Origin: Anoplopoma fimbria
Lineage: Eukaryota > Chordata > Actinopteri > Perciformes > Anoplopomatidae
Direction of reading: 5' to 3'
Assembly: GCF_027596085.1 (NCBI RefSeq)
Contig: NC_072464.1
Span: 16,749,124 to 16,813,123 of the forward strand
DNA length: 64,000 nucleotides
Positions 13,916-41,349 of the stretch are shown here, one piece after another. The notes beneath the pieces are model-generated. The model searched no databases, was not told where the DNA came from, and saw only the letters and a program-made list of their open reading frames with translations. A program made the position numbers and the translations under genes. The first letter of the stretch is position 1, and each line of letters opens with the position of its first letter.

Positions 13916-14679
13916 GATTTATTTTCCAAAAATGATTTGTAATAGTTTTGTAAGGCTCAGACAAACAGTGTATTATCTCATTTCTAATACCTAATTCCAA
14001 TCTACTTCTTGTCATTTATTCTGCAACATGTACTGCTAAATGAATGTCAAAGAAAGCAGTCACAGAAACTGGGAAAAGAAAAGAAAACCTTAAGCACAGG
14101 TGAGACCAATTTTCCTGCTATTTCCCTGTGTTTGCCCCGCTGACCTGTGCACGGAGCTACAGGCTAGCTAGGTTCATGTTCATGTCTACACATATCTAAT
14201 GCATGTGTGTTTAAATGATTTAAAACAAAGCAGACATGGTTTACACATTGTAAGCTGAGAAACAGCAGATCTTTGACCAATACTGGGTTTTGAATCTTGG
14301 AAGTAATAGTAGAAGGCTGGAGGGGTCTTTGGTTCTTACATGCTTGTGTTTAATCGGATCAAAATGGAGGTAAAGGACTTCCTATATACCACTTTTTGAA
14401 ATTCATTAAATATTTTATTATTGTAAATTAAATTGTATGAAGCCACAGGCTGACGGTTTTTAGATTAAATGTCTGATGTCTGATTTGTAATGAGAGGCTG
14501 ACACAACCCAGTGATTAGGCAAACTAATATTGTTGTAACAATGCTTTGGAGTGGAAAATTCAATCCTCCTTTTTCATCACCACATCCAATAAAAGATCCC
14601 TTTTCTTTCCATCACAGACCTTCAGCCATAACCTCATGCAGGCTCAAGGGGGAAAAGGCCAGATAAGAAGGAGCCCTTT

Positions 14680-14830
14680 GTCTGACAAAAATTAATATAA
14701 TTTTGTGCAGTTTGATTAAATCATAATGCGGCAGGTAATGAATCTCCACCTTCACTATTTCATTACTCAGTGCAGTCATGTTATCAGGCCCTAAATATAG
14801 CCTCATTACATATTCCATTTTTACCAGCTA
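14680..14830. promoter_or_regulatory. possible enhancer element with a MEF2-type site
   Basis: A perfect MEF2 consensus (CTAAATATAG, 14791-14800) lies near several AT-rich homeodomain-type words (AATTAATATAATT, GATTAAATCATAATG, GGTAATGAAT). The sequence is non-repetitive. Confidence 0.22.
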
Positions 14831-15199
14831 GATTAAAAAAAAAGAAATGGTCCTTTCCGAACGTCAGGTGTATATTTCACTTTGCTGTTCATACAAGGAG
14901 CCCCTCTCTTTTCCTTTTCTTCACACTCACTCCATCTTCTTGAGTTATAGCCACCAGTCACATATACCAACGCCAAATGAAGGAGGCCCTAGCAACTGGA
15001 ATTGGAAATAGATGGGAGAACCAGGGTGAAGTGCACTTGGATGAAAGGTTCAATTATTTTGATGATTGGTCTCAGGAAATGTTTCACAATGACACTCATC
15101 TAGTCCCAGTAGTGCTCTGGGGAGACTTTGCGAGCTGAAATGTCCTCCTCGTCCTCTCAACACACTATCGCTGATATCAGAAAAGCTATACTGACCCAT

Positions 15200-15500
15200 G
15201 TGATCTTTTTCATGAATTACCCTTAATTTGTTAAGATTTACTTATTTGATCTTTAATCAGTTTTCAGATGACCCTTGTTAGCTCAATCAAACATATCGAA
15301 TGAAAGAAGGTAAATCTGTAATTAGGACGGCGCATAATGAACTTGACCCCCCATGTGGGGCACATGATGTCCTAATCAGAGTCAATGAGCTAATCTATCT
15401 TGACAGAGAAGTCAAAGGTCACAGATGAAGCTGTGATAAGAGATAGACCTAATGAATAACAATAGGTGGATTAACTGGAAGCCAATCCCGTAAGGGGGGG
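15200..15500. promoter_or_regulatory. possible enhancer element with clustered developmental motifs
   Basis: TAATTAG (15319-15325), CTAATCAG (15372-15379), a MEIS-like TTGACAG (15400-15406) and the nuclear-receptor half-site CAAAGGTCA (15413-15421) fall within 105 bp, followed by GATAA. The mix suggests a regulatory element, but there is no conservation data here. Confidence 0.25.
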
Positions 15501-18500
15501 AGTTGGCCAATAATGTCCCACAGATTTTCACGGAGAGAATGGAAGTAATTGTGTCCTACAGACTGAAGGAAAGTCTTATTTTAGGGTTTATGCCACAAAA
15601 TATTCTCAAGCTGTAATGTGTTCTTGCTTTCTTCCTTTTGGAGCTTTCAATTGAAAACCACAGTTGAAAGTTATCTTGGAAAAACTGTTGAAGAAATAGG
15701 TATTTTGCAATTATCACTAAAATAATAATTTACCAATAAATATATACTGTTGGGACACTTAGCAGCACACCTGACTGCTGATAAACAATCCATTCTGTAT
15801 GAGCATATGTGAGCATCCATGTGTGTGTGTGTGTATATATTCCATAATCTTTCCCTTTGTGCTTCTTCGTGTCCATAACATGTGCACTACATTTTGCTCA
15901 ATGCAATGTGGCACATTTGATTGATATGTAAATAGCAGTTATGCAACACTGCACCTGTCGTCATAATGATATAAAATAATAAATTTTGTTTTATAAGTGC
16001 CTTAAATCTAATTATACTGCTCACTACTGAATAGAGTAAAGCATTCAGTGTTTATTGTGCAGGCAGTAGAGAATGAAATAATGAGGGAGTGATTTTATGC
16101 TGTCCACTAACAGAGCAGCATTCAGTTTTGACAATGTAACACCTGTTTGGTTACCCTGGTAACAGCTGGGGTGCCATCCATTTGGATGACTGGGTGTGTG
16201 TATTGTTGTTGAACATACTGCTTAGTAATAAACAAAATGTATTTCTGATTATGGTTACAAAGCTTGGTGATGTGGATGTATAGGAAAATGATGCAGTTTG
16301 ATGACTTCCAGCTATTAAACGGTGATTCAGTTTAATAGGAAGCAGGTGCTTAGCAGGACAAACATAGTTCATTTGATTCTTCAGGAGGAAAGATGTTTGT
16401 GATACAATCCAACAATTACCAAAAAAGGAGGGCCCTTCTTGGTGGATGTTGTGGCCCTAAACATCATTAAAATAGTGAAGTTTATCCAGGCAGGTATACT
16501 GGGTTTCCGTATATAACAAAAATGTATTGTTTATACTACATATTTCAGAGTTAGTTGAGTGTTGTGCGTTTGTTTGTGTGTGTGTGTGTGTGTGTCTCTC
16601 TCTATCCCAACTGGAGAGCCTCCCTGGGGGTCCCCCCGGCCAACCTCAAAAAAGGTCATTGTGGGGGAGGATGCACACCCAGCTTTGACCCCGGGGTCAC
16701 ATGAGGCCTGTATGATGAAGATAGCCAGAGAAAGTGAGATAATAGAAAAACAATATATGTGTTGTGTGTTATGTGGCCTGCACACACACATGAATCCCCC
16801 CATTCAACGTGTTTGCACACTCGGTGCATGCATGCAAGCATTTTGTGCATGCATGTGTGCGCGGGTGTCTGTTGGCCCATGTGTGCATCATGGGTAATGG
16901 TCAGTCCAGCATTTAAAGCTGAGCAGTTTGCCAGCGGCTAGGTGCATGTGCAGCAGATAACTGTGTTTGCATCTCTGTCTCCACAATCCTTGTGTCCACA
17001 GCCCACATATTACTTTCTATTTACCCCATGGATTATACACTGCAGATAATTGGAGATAGCAGGGTTGCTTAGATGTTCTGTCAGTGTTGCTTCCATCTGG
17101 CCTTTATTTCATTTTCCATTCCATTTAAAATGTCAACATTTGTTCTTTGTCTTAGATTAAGAAGACCTCACAAAAGACTGGGCACATTCAACGATGGCCA
17201 ACCGAATTGTCAATATTTATTTAAAATTTTAGGTGCAGTGTTTGTGTTTATGTCTGAAAATTGAATGTAAATGGTCAAGTTTGACATACAGTGTATTTTA
17301 TTGCTGAATTACAATGAACACAATATCCGTTTTTATTTTGTCTGGCTGGTTAGCCTCTGTCTCTCTTTGTTCCCTCTCAGTGCTCTCTGTGTGTCAGTGA
17401 ACATACATCGCTGCTGTAAGACAAAAACGTAGGACTCTCAAAGAAGAAAGAGACATATTCAGTGGCTATTTTAGTTTTGTAAAAAATGTCCCATCGTTAA
17501 TTATTCAAATAAGAACATGCAAAGGCAAGCTCACTTTTAATCTGTTTTTCATCCCCATTGAATTAAGTTAAAGCCACCCCACTCTCCCTGTAGGGAGGTT
17601 TTGTTTGCTGATTTTGTTAAGATCCTCGCCTTCTGTATAGATATTTCTGAATATCTGTAGTAAGTAAATCATTTAAAACCTAAAATGTTGAATTCTAGTC
17701 ATTTTTGTTTCTTTTTTTATTTCATCTGCAATTTGTGTATGTTTTAACTCCTCTCTTCGGATGCCGATGCTGAGTTCAGGTAGCAATAACTGCAATTACT
17801 GCAAATGTAGGCAAACTTCTAAAGATGTAATTATCTCCAAATTTACTCAGGTTGCTTATGAAACAAAGAAACAAGACCAGGTCCAAAGCTCAATCCTCCC
17901 AGGTCTCCAGGGCTCAGTGTGGGCCTCATGACCTAAAACTTCTTTTGTCTTTATTGTGTTGTAGTCCAACCGAAGGGAAGCCTCAAGTCATGATGTTTCA
18001 CATCAGTTTTCCATTTCTCCAGTGTTCCAGTGATAATGATGCACACTTGTTATAATAACTTTATTAACAGAAAGCGCAAAGTACTAAAACCAATAACATT
18101 ACACACTGGAGAGCTTGAAAAAGGCTACTTGAAGAAAGTTACCTCTTAAACTTCCAATACAGCAAAAAAATCACCATCATTAAGTGTGTCCCGGGAAAAG
18201 GTTGATATTATGGTGTTTTCCAGCTTTAATGGTTGTGGGGAAAAAAAACAGTTCCTCACTCGAAACGTAACACAAGAACACACACATATTCCGTTCATGC
18301 TGTATCTGTATTGGCAGCTAATGCTGTGGGAATGTAGGCTTTCATAAGAAATCAATACCTCTCCCACACCTCTTAAAGTGTGGCTGTATTTGTCGTTTAA
18401 TCTTCAGTCCGGCAGTCCAACTTTTCTTTGCCTGGGAAATGGATGTAGAATCCTGTTTTTGAGAATGAACAGGAAAGTGACACTTTTGAAGTACTTAATC

Positions 18501-19703
18501 ATGCTGAAATTGTGCTTTTTTCTCCTCCAGCCTCACTGAATAATACTTAGTGTTATGATATGTGAGTGAAAGTGGAGACGTTTTGGATGATTAGTTGAAA
18601 ACATTTATTGTAAAGTGTCAGTTAAAGCAGAAGCATGAAAGCAATTTCTAAGGAGCTGAATTTCTTTTTCTTGATCAGCATTTTCTCCCATGCTTCCCCA
18701 CTTGCCTCTCAAACACAGATACACATATGCTGGACTAATGTCGGTCTAATTGCAGCACTGGAGCCCTGAATGGTCTCGTAGACTGTTTTTCAGAAAACTT
18801 AATCGTGTGGACAGGCAGAGTGAACTAATTATCTGCACGCTGTTTTCCCAGCCAAAGCTGGTAATTTAGCAGCAATTGACCTCCTGCAGTTTGCCAGCAA
18901 ATGAAAACATGTAGGCCAGTCGGCTAACGAGGGGCCTGCAGACCCCAGGGTTCGTCTGGGCCCCGCTCTGCACAGTGGACACAGAACCCTTCACTTCAGT
19001 TCCAATTTACCTCTTGACCATCTCCAGGGGAGACATCATCGTCCTCACACTGTGTAATGACTTAAGCTAGCTGCAGCAGAGGAAAGGGCCTGTTGGGAGG
19101 GCAACTCGACACTGTGATTGTCTGGAAAACAAGATGTACTTCTTTCCAAGGTGATTTACTGATGGTATAGGGCCTCAATGACTCCAGCTGGACTGTGCCT
19201 TTAAAACCTTTAGGAGTATAGCTCCACCATTCTATATATTTCATTTTACAGTTTCGGGTTTGGATTTTTAGTTATATAAATATGGATTTAAAAGATAATA
19301 TTTTCCACTGTCTTTGACAATTGTACTCTGGGCGGGCTGAAAAAAAAAGCCTCTGACAGGTTTTAAAACATCACGGGACACAACCTCTCCTGTTTTTTTT
19401 CCTGTAGCTTAGCAAGTTACTGTTTTTAGTTTCATACTTCTAAAAGTTGACCTCTTACTCTCTATTTACAACAGAAAAACAGAGGAATTACCCATCATGT
19501 GAAATCAAATTTTTCAGTAAGTATTTTATAAATGGTTCACGATTGTGGCTGTCAGAAATAATCCAGTATTTCAACGATCATTAATACAGAGCACGGACAC
19601 AGTAACGGCAAATAAATTAACTTGAAACACCCCTTGGTATTTCTAGTGAGGCTTGAAAAGCTCCATTTATAACTCTGTAGCCTGGGTAGCCAGAGACTAG
19701 CAG

Positions 19704-29353
<9,650 letters not shown>

Positions 29354-29436
<83 letters not shown>

Positions 29437-29448
29437 CGTGCGTGTGTC
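29354..29448 (+). repeat. (TG)n microsatellite with GCGT tail
   Basis: Pure TG to about 29431, then TGCGTGCGTGCGTGTG. First of four long dinucleotide tracts within 1.3 kb. Confidence 0.98.
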
Positions 29449-29798
29449 TGACTCCACAGTGTCTTCCATTTTGTCTCGTCTTCCTCTCCTGCAGCACCAG
29501 AAGTAAACACTAAAGTCTGTCACAATACACCACTCTTTGTTTGTGTGGATGTGCGTAGTGAGTGAGTGGTTATGCACACGTGTCTATCTGTCTGCATATG
29601 CGTGCTTTGCACATGCATGCTGTGCAAAGATGCATACATACATATGTGTGTGTGTGTATATCCGCACATAGAAATGCGCCTGTTCAGGAAAAGAAAAACT
29701 GCAGCAACAGTCTAGACAACACAGATGCACCCAATGAGAGTGAGGAATCTGTGGAGCTATAGGCCAATTAGATGCTATTATGGAAGATGTGTGATACT

Positions 29799-29915
<117 letters not shown>

Positions 29916-30061
29916 TTCAGGGCCTGTACTCCATCATCTGTATAATTAAGGTGCTTTTCTCCTGAATATTTTAGTTAAATGTCTCTGCAACAGCGCAGCA
30001 ACAGACCTGACTGTCTAAGACTGGCGCTCCAAGAGTGGAGCCATTAGAAAGAATACAGGAA

Positions 30062-30063
<2 letters not shown>

Positions 30064-30157
<94 letters not shown>
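30064..30157 (+). repeat. (CA)n microsatellite, 94 bp
   Basis: Pure CA, third tract of the cluster, same orientation as the second and 151 bp after it. Confidence 0.98.
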
Positions 30158-30158
<1 letters not shown>

Positions 30159-30538
30159 TATTAAAGTGCCCGATATCACCTTTGTTACTTTTGATTGACA
30201 TGCAGTACTTCCTGTTCTCACATTTGGATTTATTATTATTGACATTGCCTTCAGTGATAGATAGTACACAAAATATATTATCCAAACCAAATAATCAATT
30301 CTATGTAGTTTTGATAAATAAATTGTGTGGTTTTTAGCTTTTGGTTTTTATCTTTTGCTTTACTAGTTTTTTCAAACAAAATAGTTGAGATTTTGAATAT
30401 ATTGTTTTTGAAATATTCTGTTAATTTTACTAATAAAATTGCATTTCTGTCACTCTGTAGTGGTTTTATAAGTCAAGTGCATTTCTTTCAAGGTCTTAAT
30501 AGACAGGCATTGTTCTAAAACCTGAGTTTCTGTCTGTG

Positions 30539-36654
<6,116 letters not shown>

Positions 36655-36799
36655 GGGCTGAATGTGTCTTTTCGCGTCAGAGTAGACGTGAAGGATCAAA
36701 AGTGACCTGTGGTGAACTTGGAGCGCTGTTTATTTCCTCTTGTCTGTCAGACTCTGTAGGACCCAGCGGAAAAGTGCTCCGACCGGAGGGAGACGGAGC

Positions 36800-36801
<2 letters not shown>

Positions 36802-36833
<32 letters not shown>
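36802..36833 (+). repeat. (GA)n tract in the 5' leader/promoter
   Basis: About 16 GA units, 81 nt before the start codon. If transcribed, it is a purine-rich element in the 5' UTR. Confidence 0.97.
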
Positions 36834-36841
<8 letters not shown>

Positions 36842-36892
36842 AGCTGCGTGGAGAGAAGACGCTCTCAGATCAGTCAGTGGCTTCATGGAGTT

Positions 36893-36904
36893 ATGTACCT
36901 CTGA
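36893..36904 (+). other. minimal upstream ORF (Met-Tyr-Leu-stop)
   Basis: ATG TAC CTC TGA lies in the presumed 5' leader, in frame with the main ATG, and its stop is only 9 nt before that ATG. It has a G at -3. A uORF ending this close would leave little distance for re-initiation, so it could lower receptor translation if the leader includes it. The function is inferred. Confidence 0.4.
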
Positions 36905-36913
36905 TCCGCCGCC

Positions 36914-37007
36914 ATGGATTGCAATCCGCGATCACTCCTTCTCATTTTACCTCTTTTGTTGTCCTGCGTTATTCCTGCGTTTCCCATCATCTACCCCCCC
37001 AATGAAG
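36914..37007 (+). CDS. epha3: epha3 exon 1: start codon and signal peptide
   Basis: The exon encodes residues 1-31 plus the first base of codon 32. The ATG sits in an ideal Kozak context (GCCGCCATGG), and an in-frame TGA at 36902-36904, three codons upstream, rules out an N-terminal extension. The peptide starts MDCNPR, then a hydrophobic core (LLLILPLLLSCVI, residues 8-20), then a likely signal-peptidase site near Ala22. It ends in PPNE, where human EPHA3 has PSNE. The donor GTAAGT starts at 37008 (phase 1); the split codon becomes Val32 when joined to exon 2, giving NEVNLLDS, a family hallmark. The start MDC is shared with human EPHA3 while the rest of the signal peptide has diverged, as expected for a leader. 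Confidence 0.93.
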
Positions 37008-37035
37008 GTAAGTCAACTCTCTGTCTGCGGACATG

Positions 37036-37038
<3 letters not shown>

Positions 37039-37106
<68 letters not shown>
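37039..37106 (+). repeat. (TG)n tract 31 nt after the exon 1 donor
   Basis: Pure TG. In the pre-mRNA this is a long UG run beside a 5' splice site, the sort of site bound by TDP-43 and CELF proteins. Confidence 0.98.
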
Positions 37107-37108
<2 letters not shown>

Positions 37109-37348
37109 CACCGAGGACGCGCTACTGTCCAAATTATAGGGATAACAATAACACGGGGATCTAAAGCACTAATATACAACATTTAGACAATAAAACTTAA
37201 AAGTAGATCCAAACAAGGCAGACAATGCATGTCTAATTTTGGGGTAATCTCACGAATAGTTTTCTTTAAACGTGGATGAGTGAACTGAGCGATGGCGAGA
37301 CGGCTCCCAGAGTTATTACAGGGAGAGGAGATGTCAAGAAACTCTCCC

Positions 37349-37400
37349 TGTCTGTGTGTCTGTCTGTCTGTCTGTGTGTCTGTGTGTCTGTCTGTCTGTG
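37349..37400 (+). repeat. (TCTG)n / TGTGTC compound repeat
   Basis: TCTG units alternate with TGTG units. Confidence 0.95.
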
Positions 37401-37553
37401 CTTCTATTAGAGGGTTATGTTGATCTGTTTTTATCCCAAAAAAACCCCTCCATTTGGGGTGGACGCCCCAGTTACGCGTACAGTCTCGTCGATTTAAAGG
37501 CACTAAATAGAAGATGAGCACCATCGCATTGTGCGTAAAAACGCGGATGTGTG

Positions 37554-37584
<31 letters not shown>

Positions 37585-38690
37585 TTACGGCTCTGACCTG
37601 AATACATCCAAAAACAGTTGAGTGTGTGAGGGGCTGCTGTGTGCACCGTCATGTAACCACTGTGTTTTGGGACTTATATTTAAATCCAACGTTTGATTAA
37701 AACCGGAGAAACATTCACTTATTTCTAAAGGGAAGTTTCGGCCACTTCTATAGCGATGATACGCATGTGGTGGTGATATTTAGAGACCCGGTAGAATAAA
37801 AAAAACACAACTGATCTGTCCACTTTCAGAGGACTCTTCTTCAGACAGGACTCTGTGGTGTGAAAAGAAAAAGAAAGAAAGAAACAATCTGTCTCCTTCT
37901 TTACTTTCACATTTTCAGAACTTCCTTTCTTTGTCTTTTCTAACACATTACCAGTGGCCCGTCCTGTACATGCGGACCATTGCTGAAGTGTTTTGTAGCG
38001 AGGTCCAAGTAAAAAACGTGCTCTGAGTTCTGTAAAGGTTAAAACTGCCCACAGGGAGGGAGGGAGAGGGGGGGAAATACATTTGGGTGAAGATTTGGGT
38101 CAAACTGTCTAAAGGGACAAAGCTCACAATTATTCCTCCCTGTAATAAAACACAAAACACTCTCTGCGCGTTTGTATTAATATAAAGTTCATTTGTTTAG
38201 TAACTGGTGCTTCACGTGAAGAGATCAGCATAGGTGTGAGTGATTAAAACCGTAATACCCATAAAGTCATTAATTGAATCGGAATGAGCCTTCAGTGGGA
38301 GTAATCTGCTCTGCGGTGATTACACGTCCACAGCCCGTCCTCTCCTCTCCTACACCTCCTACTGCTACAGCAGTCCTCATCTCAGAGGAACACTGAAGGG
38401 AAAGTTGCCCTGTAGAACCATATAGAACCATATAGAACCCAAACGCACCATCGGTTCTGCTGTTACCGATGAGTTTATTTATAACACACTGGTGACGACC
38501 CCTGAACTGCCCCTGACCGATAACCAGCCCACTGAAGCTTATTTCATCTAAATATTTTAAAAAAAATCCTCTTAAATGTGTAGATTTATTTGTCAGACAG
38601 AGTTATTTAACAAGTTTGAACCGAAAATCTTAATTTCTCTTCTGAACGAAAGTGTTTGTTGTGTATGCGAGTCATCCGATACCAACAAAA

Positions 38691-38725
38691 TGTAATGTAA
38701 TGTAATGTAATGTAATGTAATGTAA
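38691..38725 (+). repeat. (TGTAA)7 pentanucleotide repeat
   Basis: Seven exact TGTAA copies; UGUAA-type words resemble Pumilio-like half sites in RNA, though this is intron sequence. Confidence 0.97.
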
Positions 38726-39155
38726 CAAAGTACCAACTGATCAGACTTCTGGTCGTTTTGTGCGCCACGTCACGTTTGTCAGGCATATATTGCAATCCTG
38801 TGGATCTGGTTAGTTGTTACTGCAGGATATGAGTAGGTTTCATTTATCACATGGAGTCATAAGTGGAAGAGTTTTTAAAAAAAAAAAAGAAAAAAGATCA
38901 GTAAAAGTGACGAGTGTCAAGGTCAACTACTGTGGGCCTGCGAGCAAAGCTGAGAACCGCGTTTGCATCGACACACTTATGTTTTCAACAGAAATAATAA
39001 TAGATTTAATAGATTTAAGTAGCTCGATGAGGTTTAAAGTTGATGGATATTTAGCAGCAGTGGGTGAAAAAAAGAAAAAAAAGAAAAAGAAAGAAAGAAA
39101 ACCATATAAAAAATTAAAAAAAACATCACCCTGAGAAAATATACGATCTGCTGGT

Positions 39156-39157
<2 letters not shown>

Positions 39158-39233
<76 letters not shown>

Positions 39234-39234
39234 G
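39158..39234 (+). repeat. (TG)n-(GA)n compound microsatellite
   Basis: About 54 bp TG passing directly into about 22 bp GA. Confidence 0.98.
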
Positions 39235-40432
39235 GTAGAGAGAGAGAGCCTCAAAGTTTCAATATGTGAAACAAATTGGGCAATTAAATTCACCTTTCCA
39301 GGACGTAAATCTGCCAGAGAGTGTCAGTATCGAGCTGCTCCGTCTCCATATTGTAGCCTATAGACATTCACACAGACTGCTACGTTTCTAAAGCTACAAC
39401 AGGATAAAACACAGTGAACACAGAGCTGCTCCCGTCGTCCGACTGAAACGTAAAACAGGGTGAATGGTCTGGCTTTTATAAATCTGATCATGCTCCTCTT
39501 TGCAGCCTCTGTCACACATCCCACTGCTACACAGCGGAGAGGTGGAGTAAAGCGGGTCATAACACCATCATAAAGTTTAAAAACTGCCATCAGTAAAGCA
39601 GAAGGCCAACAGATCTGAGACTGATTCACTGACTGGTTTTTTTTTTTTATTTAAAGTCACTTAACGCGCCTGGAAGCATATGTGTGTGTCTTCATTTTAA
39701 ATGATACTCATGTTTAGAGAAAGACTCAACGACAAACGTGACAAATGACGAGCCTCTTATCCAGTGTTCACATGTGTAAAGAATTAAAGTTATACTGGTT
39801 TGTACATTCATGGCGACAGGCTGCTGCTGCTGATCAGATCTAGTCTGTAACCGGGCAGCAGATTATGAGAGAGCTCCCAGAGTTAACAAAGGATGCCTGT
39901 CTGTACACTTTCATCAAAATCGATAGTCACAAAAGGATCATCTGTAAATTCGTAGACATGTGTTTTTTTATCTTATATTACATCGATATCAGCAGATTAG
40001 GAAATTCATTTAAATATAATGTTGCCTATCTGAAGACTTTATAGGACTTTTCATAGATTTAATGGAATTAATTAATTAATAACAGAAGAAGTAAAGAATA
40101 AAATATATTTTTTATGCAAAACAATTCTGCACTTTGACCTGGATGATGGGGAATTTATAATTATTTTATTTTTTTCCCCCTCCCAATTTATAAGGAAACC
40201 AGAGATCTCGTCCCATTTCGCGTAATGTCCTGTCCCAGTCTCAGCACCGAGCCTCCATCACCGCCTTTAAGAGCACCATCCACTCTGTCACTTCCAGTAA
40301 GTCGTCGTGATCGTGTATAAAACGTGTATAAAACTTCGGGGAAAAAGTTGAGTAAAAATTCAGAGAAAATAGTCCCGGAGAAAATACTTTGTGTCGCGGA
40401 GTCATTCGAACTTTGCCTGGAAATAAGAGATC

Positions 40433-40673
40433 AGCTCTAGATGGAGAGTGACATCTTAAACTTAACAGCATGCGTTTTTAAGACTTCAGATGGAGAAACA
40501 AACAAAAAAAATAAAGATTTTGCATTTGTGTAGGCATGTGTTCTATTCTATTACGTTTTAGTACAAATACATGTGTTTCATGGTGTGGGTTTACTCTTCT
40601 ACTTTCTTGGATGAGGTGCATTTCTTGGTGCAATTTTGTCTTTTACATAACTGTTACAGTGCTAGTGTTTATG
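40433..40673 (+). repeat. chimeric duplicate joining two distant intron 1 segments
   Basis: Bases 40433-40531 match 41044-41143 (one substitution and one indel seen). Bases 40530-40673 match 42571-42709 (identical apart from a 5-bp tandem insertion, TTCTA, near 40542-40551). The two source segments are 1.4 kb apart, and the copy joins them across a shared GT. The copy lies 370 bp upstream of the first source. It may be a template-switch rearrangement or an assembly of two haplotypes. Confidence 0.93.
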
Positions 40674-40740
40674 AAAATATTTGATATTTTTTTCCATATT
40701 TATTCGAAAAAAAAACACATTTATATATAAAAAAAAAAAA

Positions 40741-40920
40741 AATCAGTTGGGTGCCCTTACTGTGGCTGCGTGGTGTGGTGTTTGCCCGCTGCGGGGCGTC
40801 GGGAGGCCTCGGAGTATTTGTAGCCGGCGGTAGGGAGGCTCGGCCCGCAGAGCCCGGCGCTGCAGTCCCGCTGGGACCGAGGGGCGTTTGTGAGCGATGG
40901 TACCTTTCAGAGGTGTTGGA
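40741..40920. other. CpG-rich block in intron 1
   Basis: About 150 bp of very GC- and CpG-rich sequence in an AT-rich intron, directly after poly-A (40729-40742) and directly after the chimeric duplicate. Frames on both strands are open for 75-76 codons, as expected for GC-rich DNA, and match nothing I know. It could be an inserted element, an alternative promoter or an assembly artefact. Confidence 0.6.
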
Positions 40921-40990
40921 AATGTGCTTACACATGCCCCCTCCTTTAAAAATAAACCCTTTGCTCTACACATATTAAAGGACTATATAC

Positions 40991-40995
<5 letters not shown>

Positions 40996-41027
<32 letters not shown>
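40996..41027 (+). repeat. (TG)n microsatellite
   Basis: Short TG tract between the CpG-rich block and 41044. Confidence 0.97.
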
Positions 41028-41030
<3 letters not shown>

Positions 41031-41043
41031 TGGCCAAACATAG

Positions 41044-41143
41044 AGCTCTAGATGGAGAGTGACATCTTAAACTTAACAGCATGCGTTTTTAAGCCTTCAG
41101 ATGGAGAAACAAACAAAAACAAATAAAGATTTTGCATTTGTGT
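41044..41143 (+). repeat. source or partner of the chimeric duplicate (first half)
   Basis: Near-identical to 40433-40531, differing at AGCCTTCAG versus AGACTTCAG and in an A-rich run. Confidence 0.93.
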
Positions 41144-41299
41144 GTCTTTCTTGGTGTGTTTGTGTTAAGGCTTATGTGTAAATAGATATGAGATCATACA
41201 GTATGTGTGCAAGGGTGCTGTATGCCTTTATGAGAGTATTTGAGCCTACATGCTTCTGTGTACATCCATAAGTATAAGGCAGGTGGGTATATGGTTAAA

Positions 41300-41349
41300 A
41301 GAAAGATAGAAAGAACGAACGAAAGAAAGAAAGAACGAAAGAAAGAAGA
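41300..41349 (+). repeat. (GAAA)/(GAAC) repeat
   Basis: Imperfect AAGA, GAAC and GAAA units forming a purine-rich strand. Confidence 0.9.

Larger units (their letters stand above)
36655..36913 (+). promoter_or_regulatory. epha3: epha3 promoter-proximal region and 5' UTR
   Basis: The stretch is richer in CpG than the DNA further upstream and contains a pure (GA)n run at about 36802-36833. There is no convincing TATA box close to the ATG, so a dispersed-start promoter is plausible, but no transcription start can be fixed from sequence. Two ATGs at 36885 and 36893 precede the main start. The extent given is an estimate. Confidence 0.55.
36885..37007 (+). other. overlapping upstream ORF (exon 1 part; stop in exon 2)
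   Basis: The ATG at 36885 opens a frame offset from the receptor frame. It has 41 codons in exon 1 and ends exactly at the splice site; after joining, it reads three codons into exon 2 and stops at TAG 45274-45276, 44 codons in all. The context is T at -3 and G at +4, so initiation is probably leaky. The peptide resembles nothing I know. Confidence 0.35.

Noticed and set aside
40433..40742. The fused duplicate as a processed retrocopy of a spliced RNA, because A-rich sequence follows it
   Set aside because: The removed segment cannot be given GT...AG ends under any of the placements the 2-bp overlap allows, and the A-rich runs are broken and separated from the copy by AT-rich sequence.
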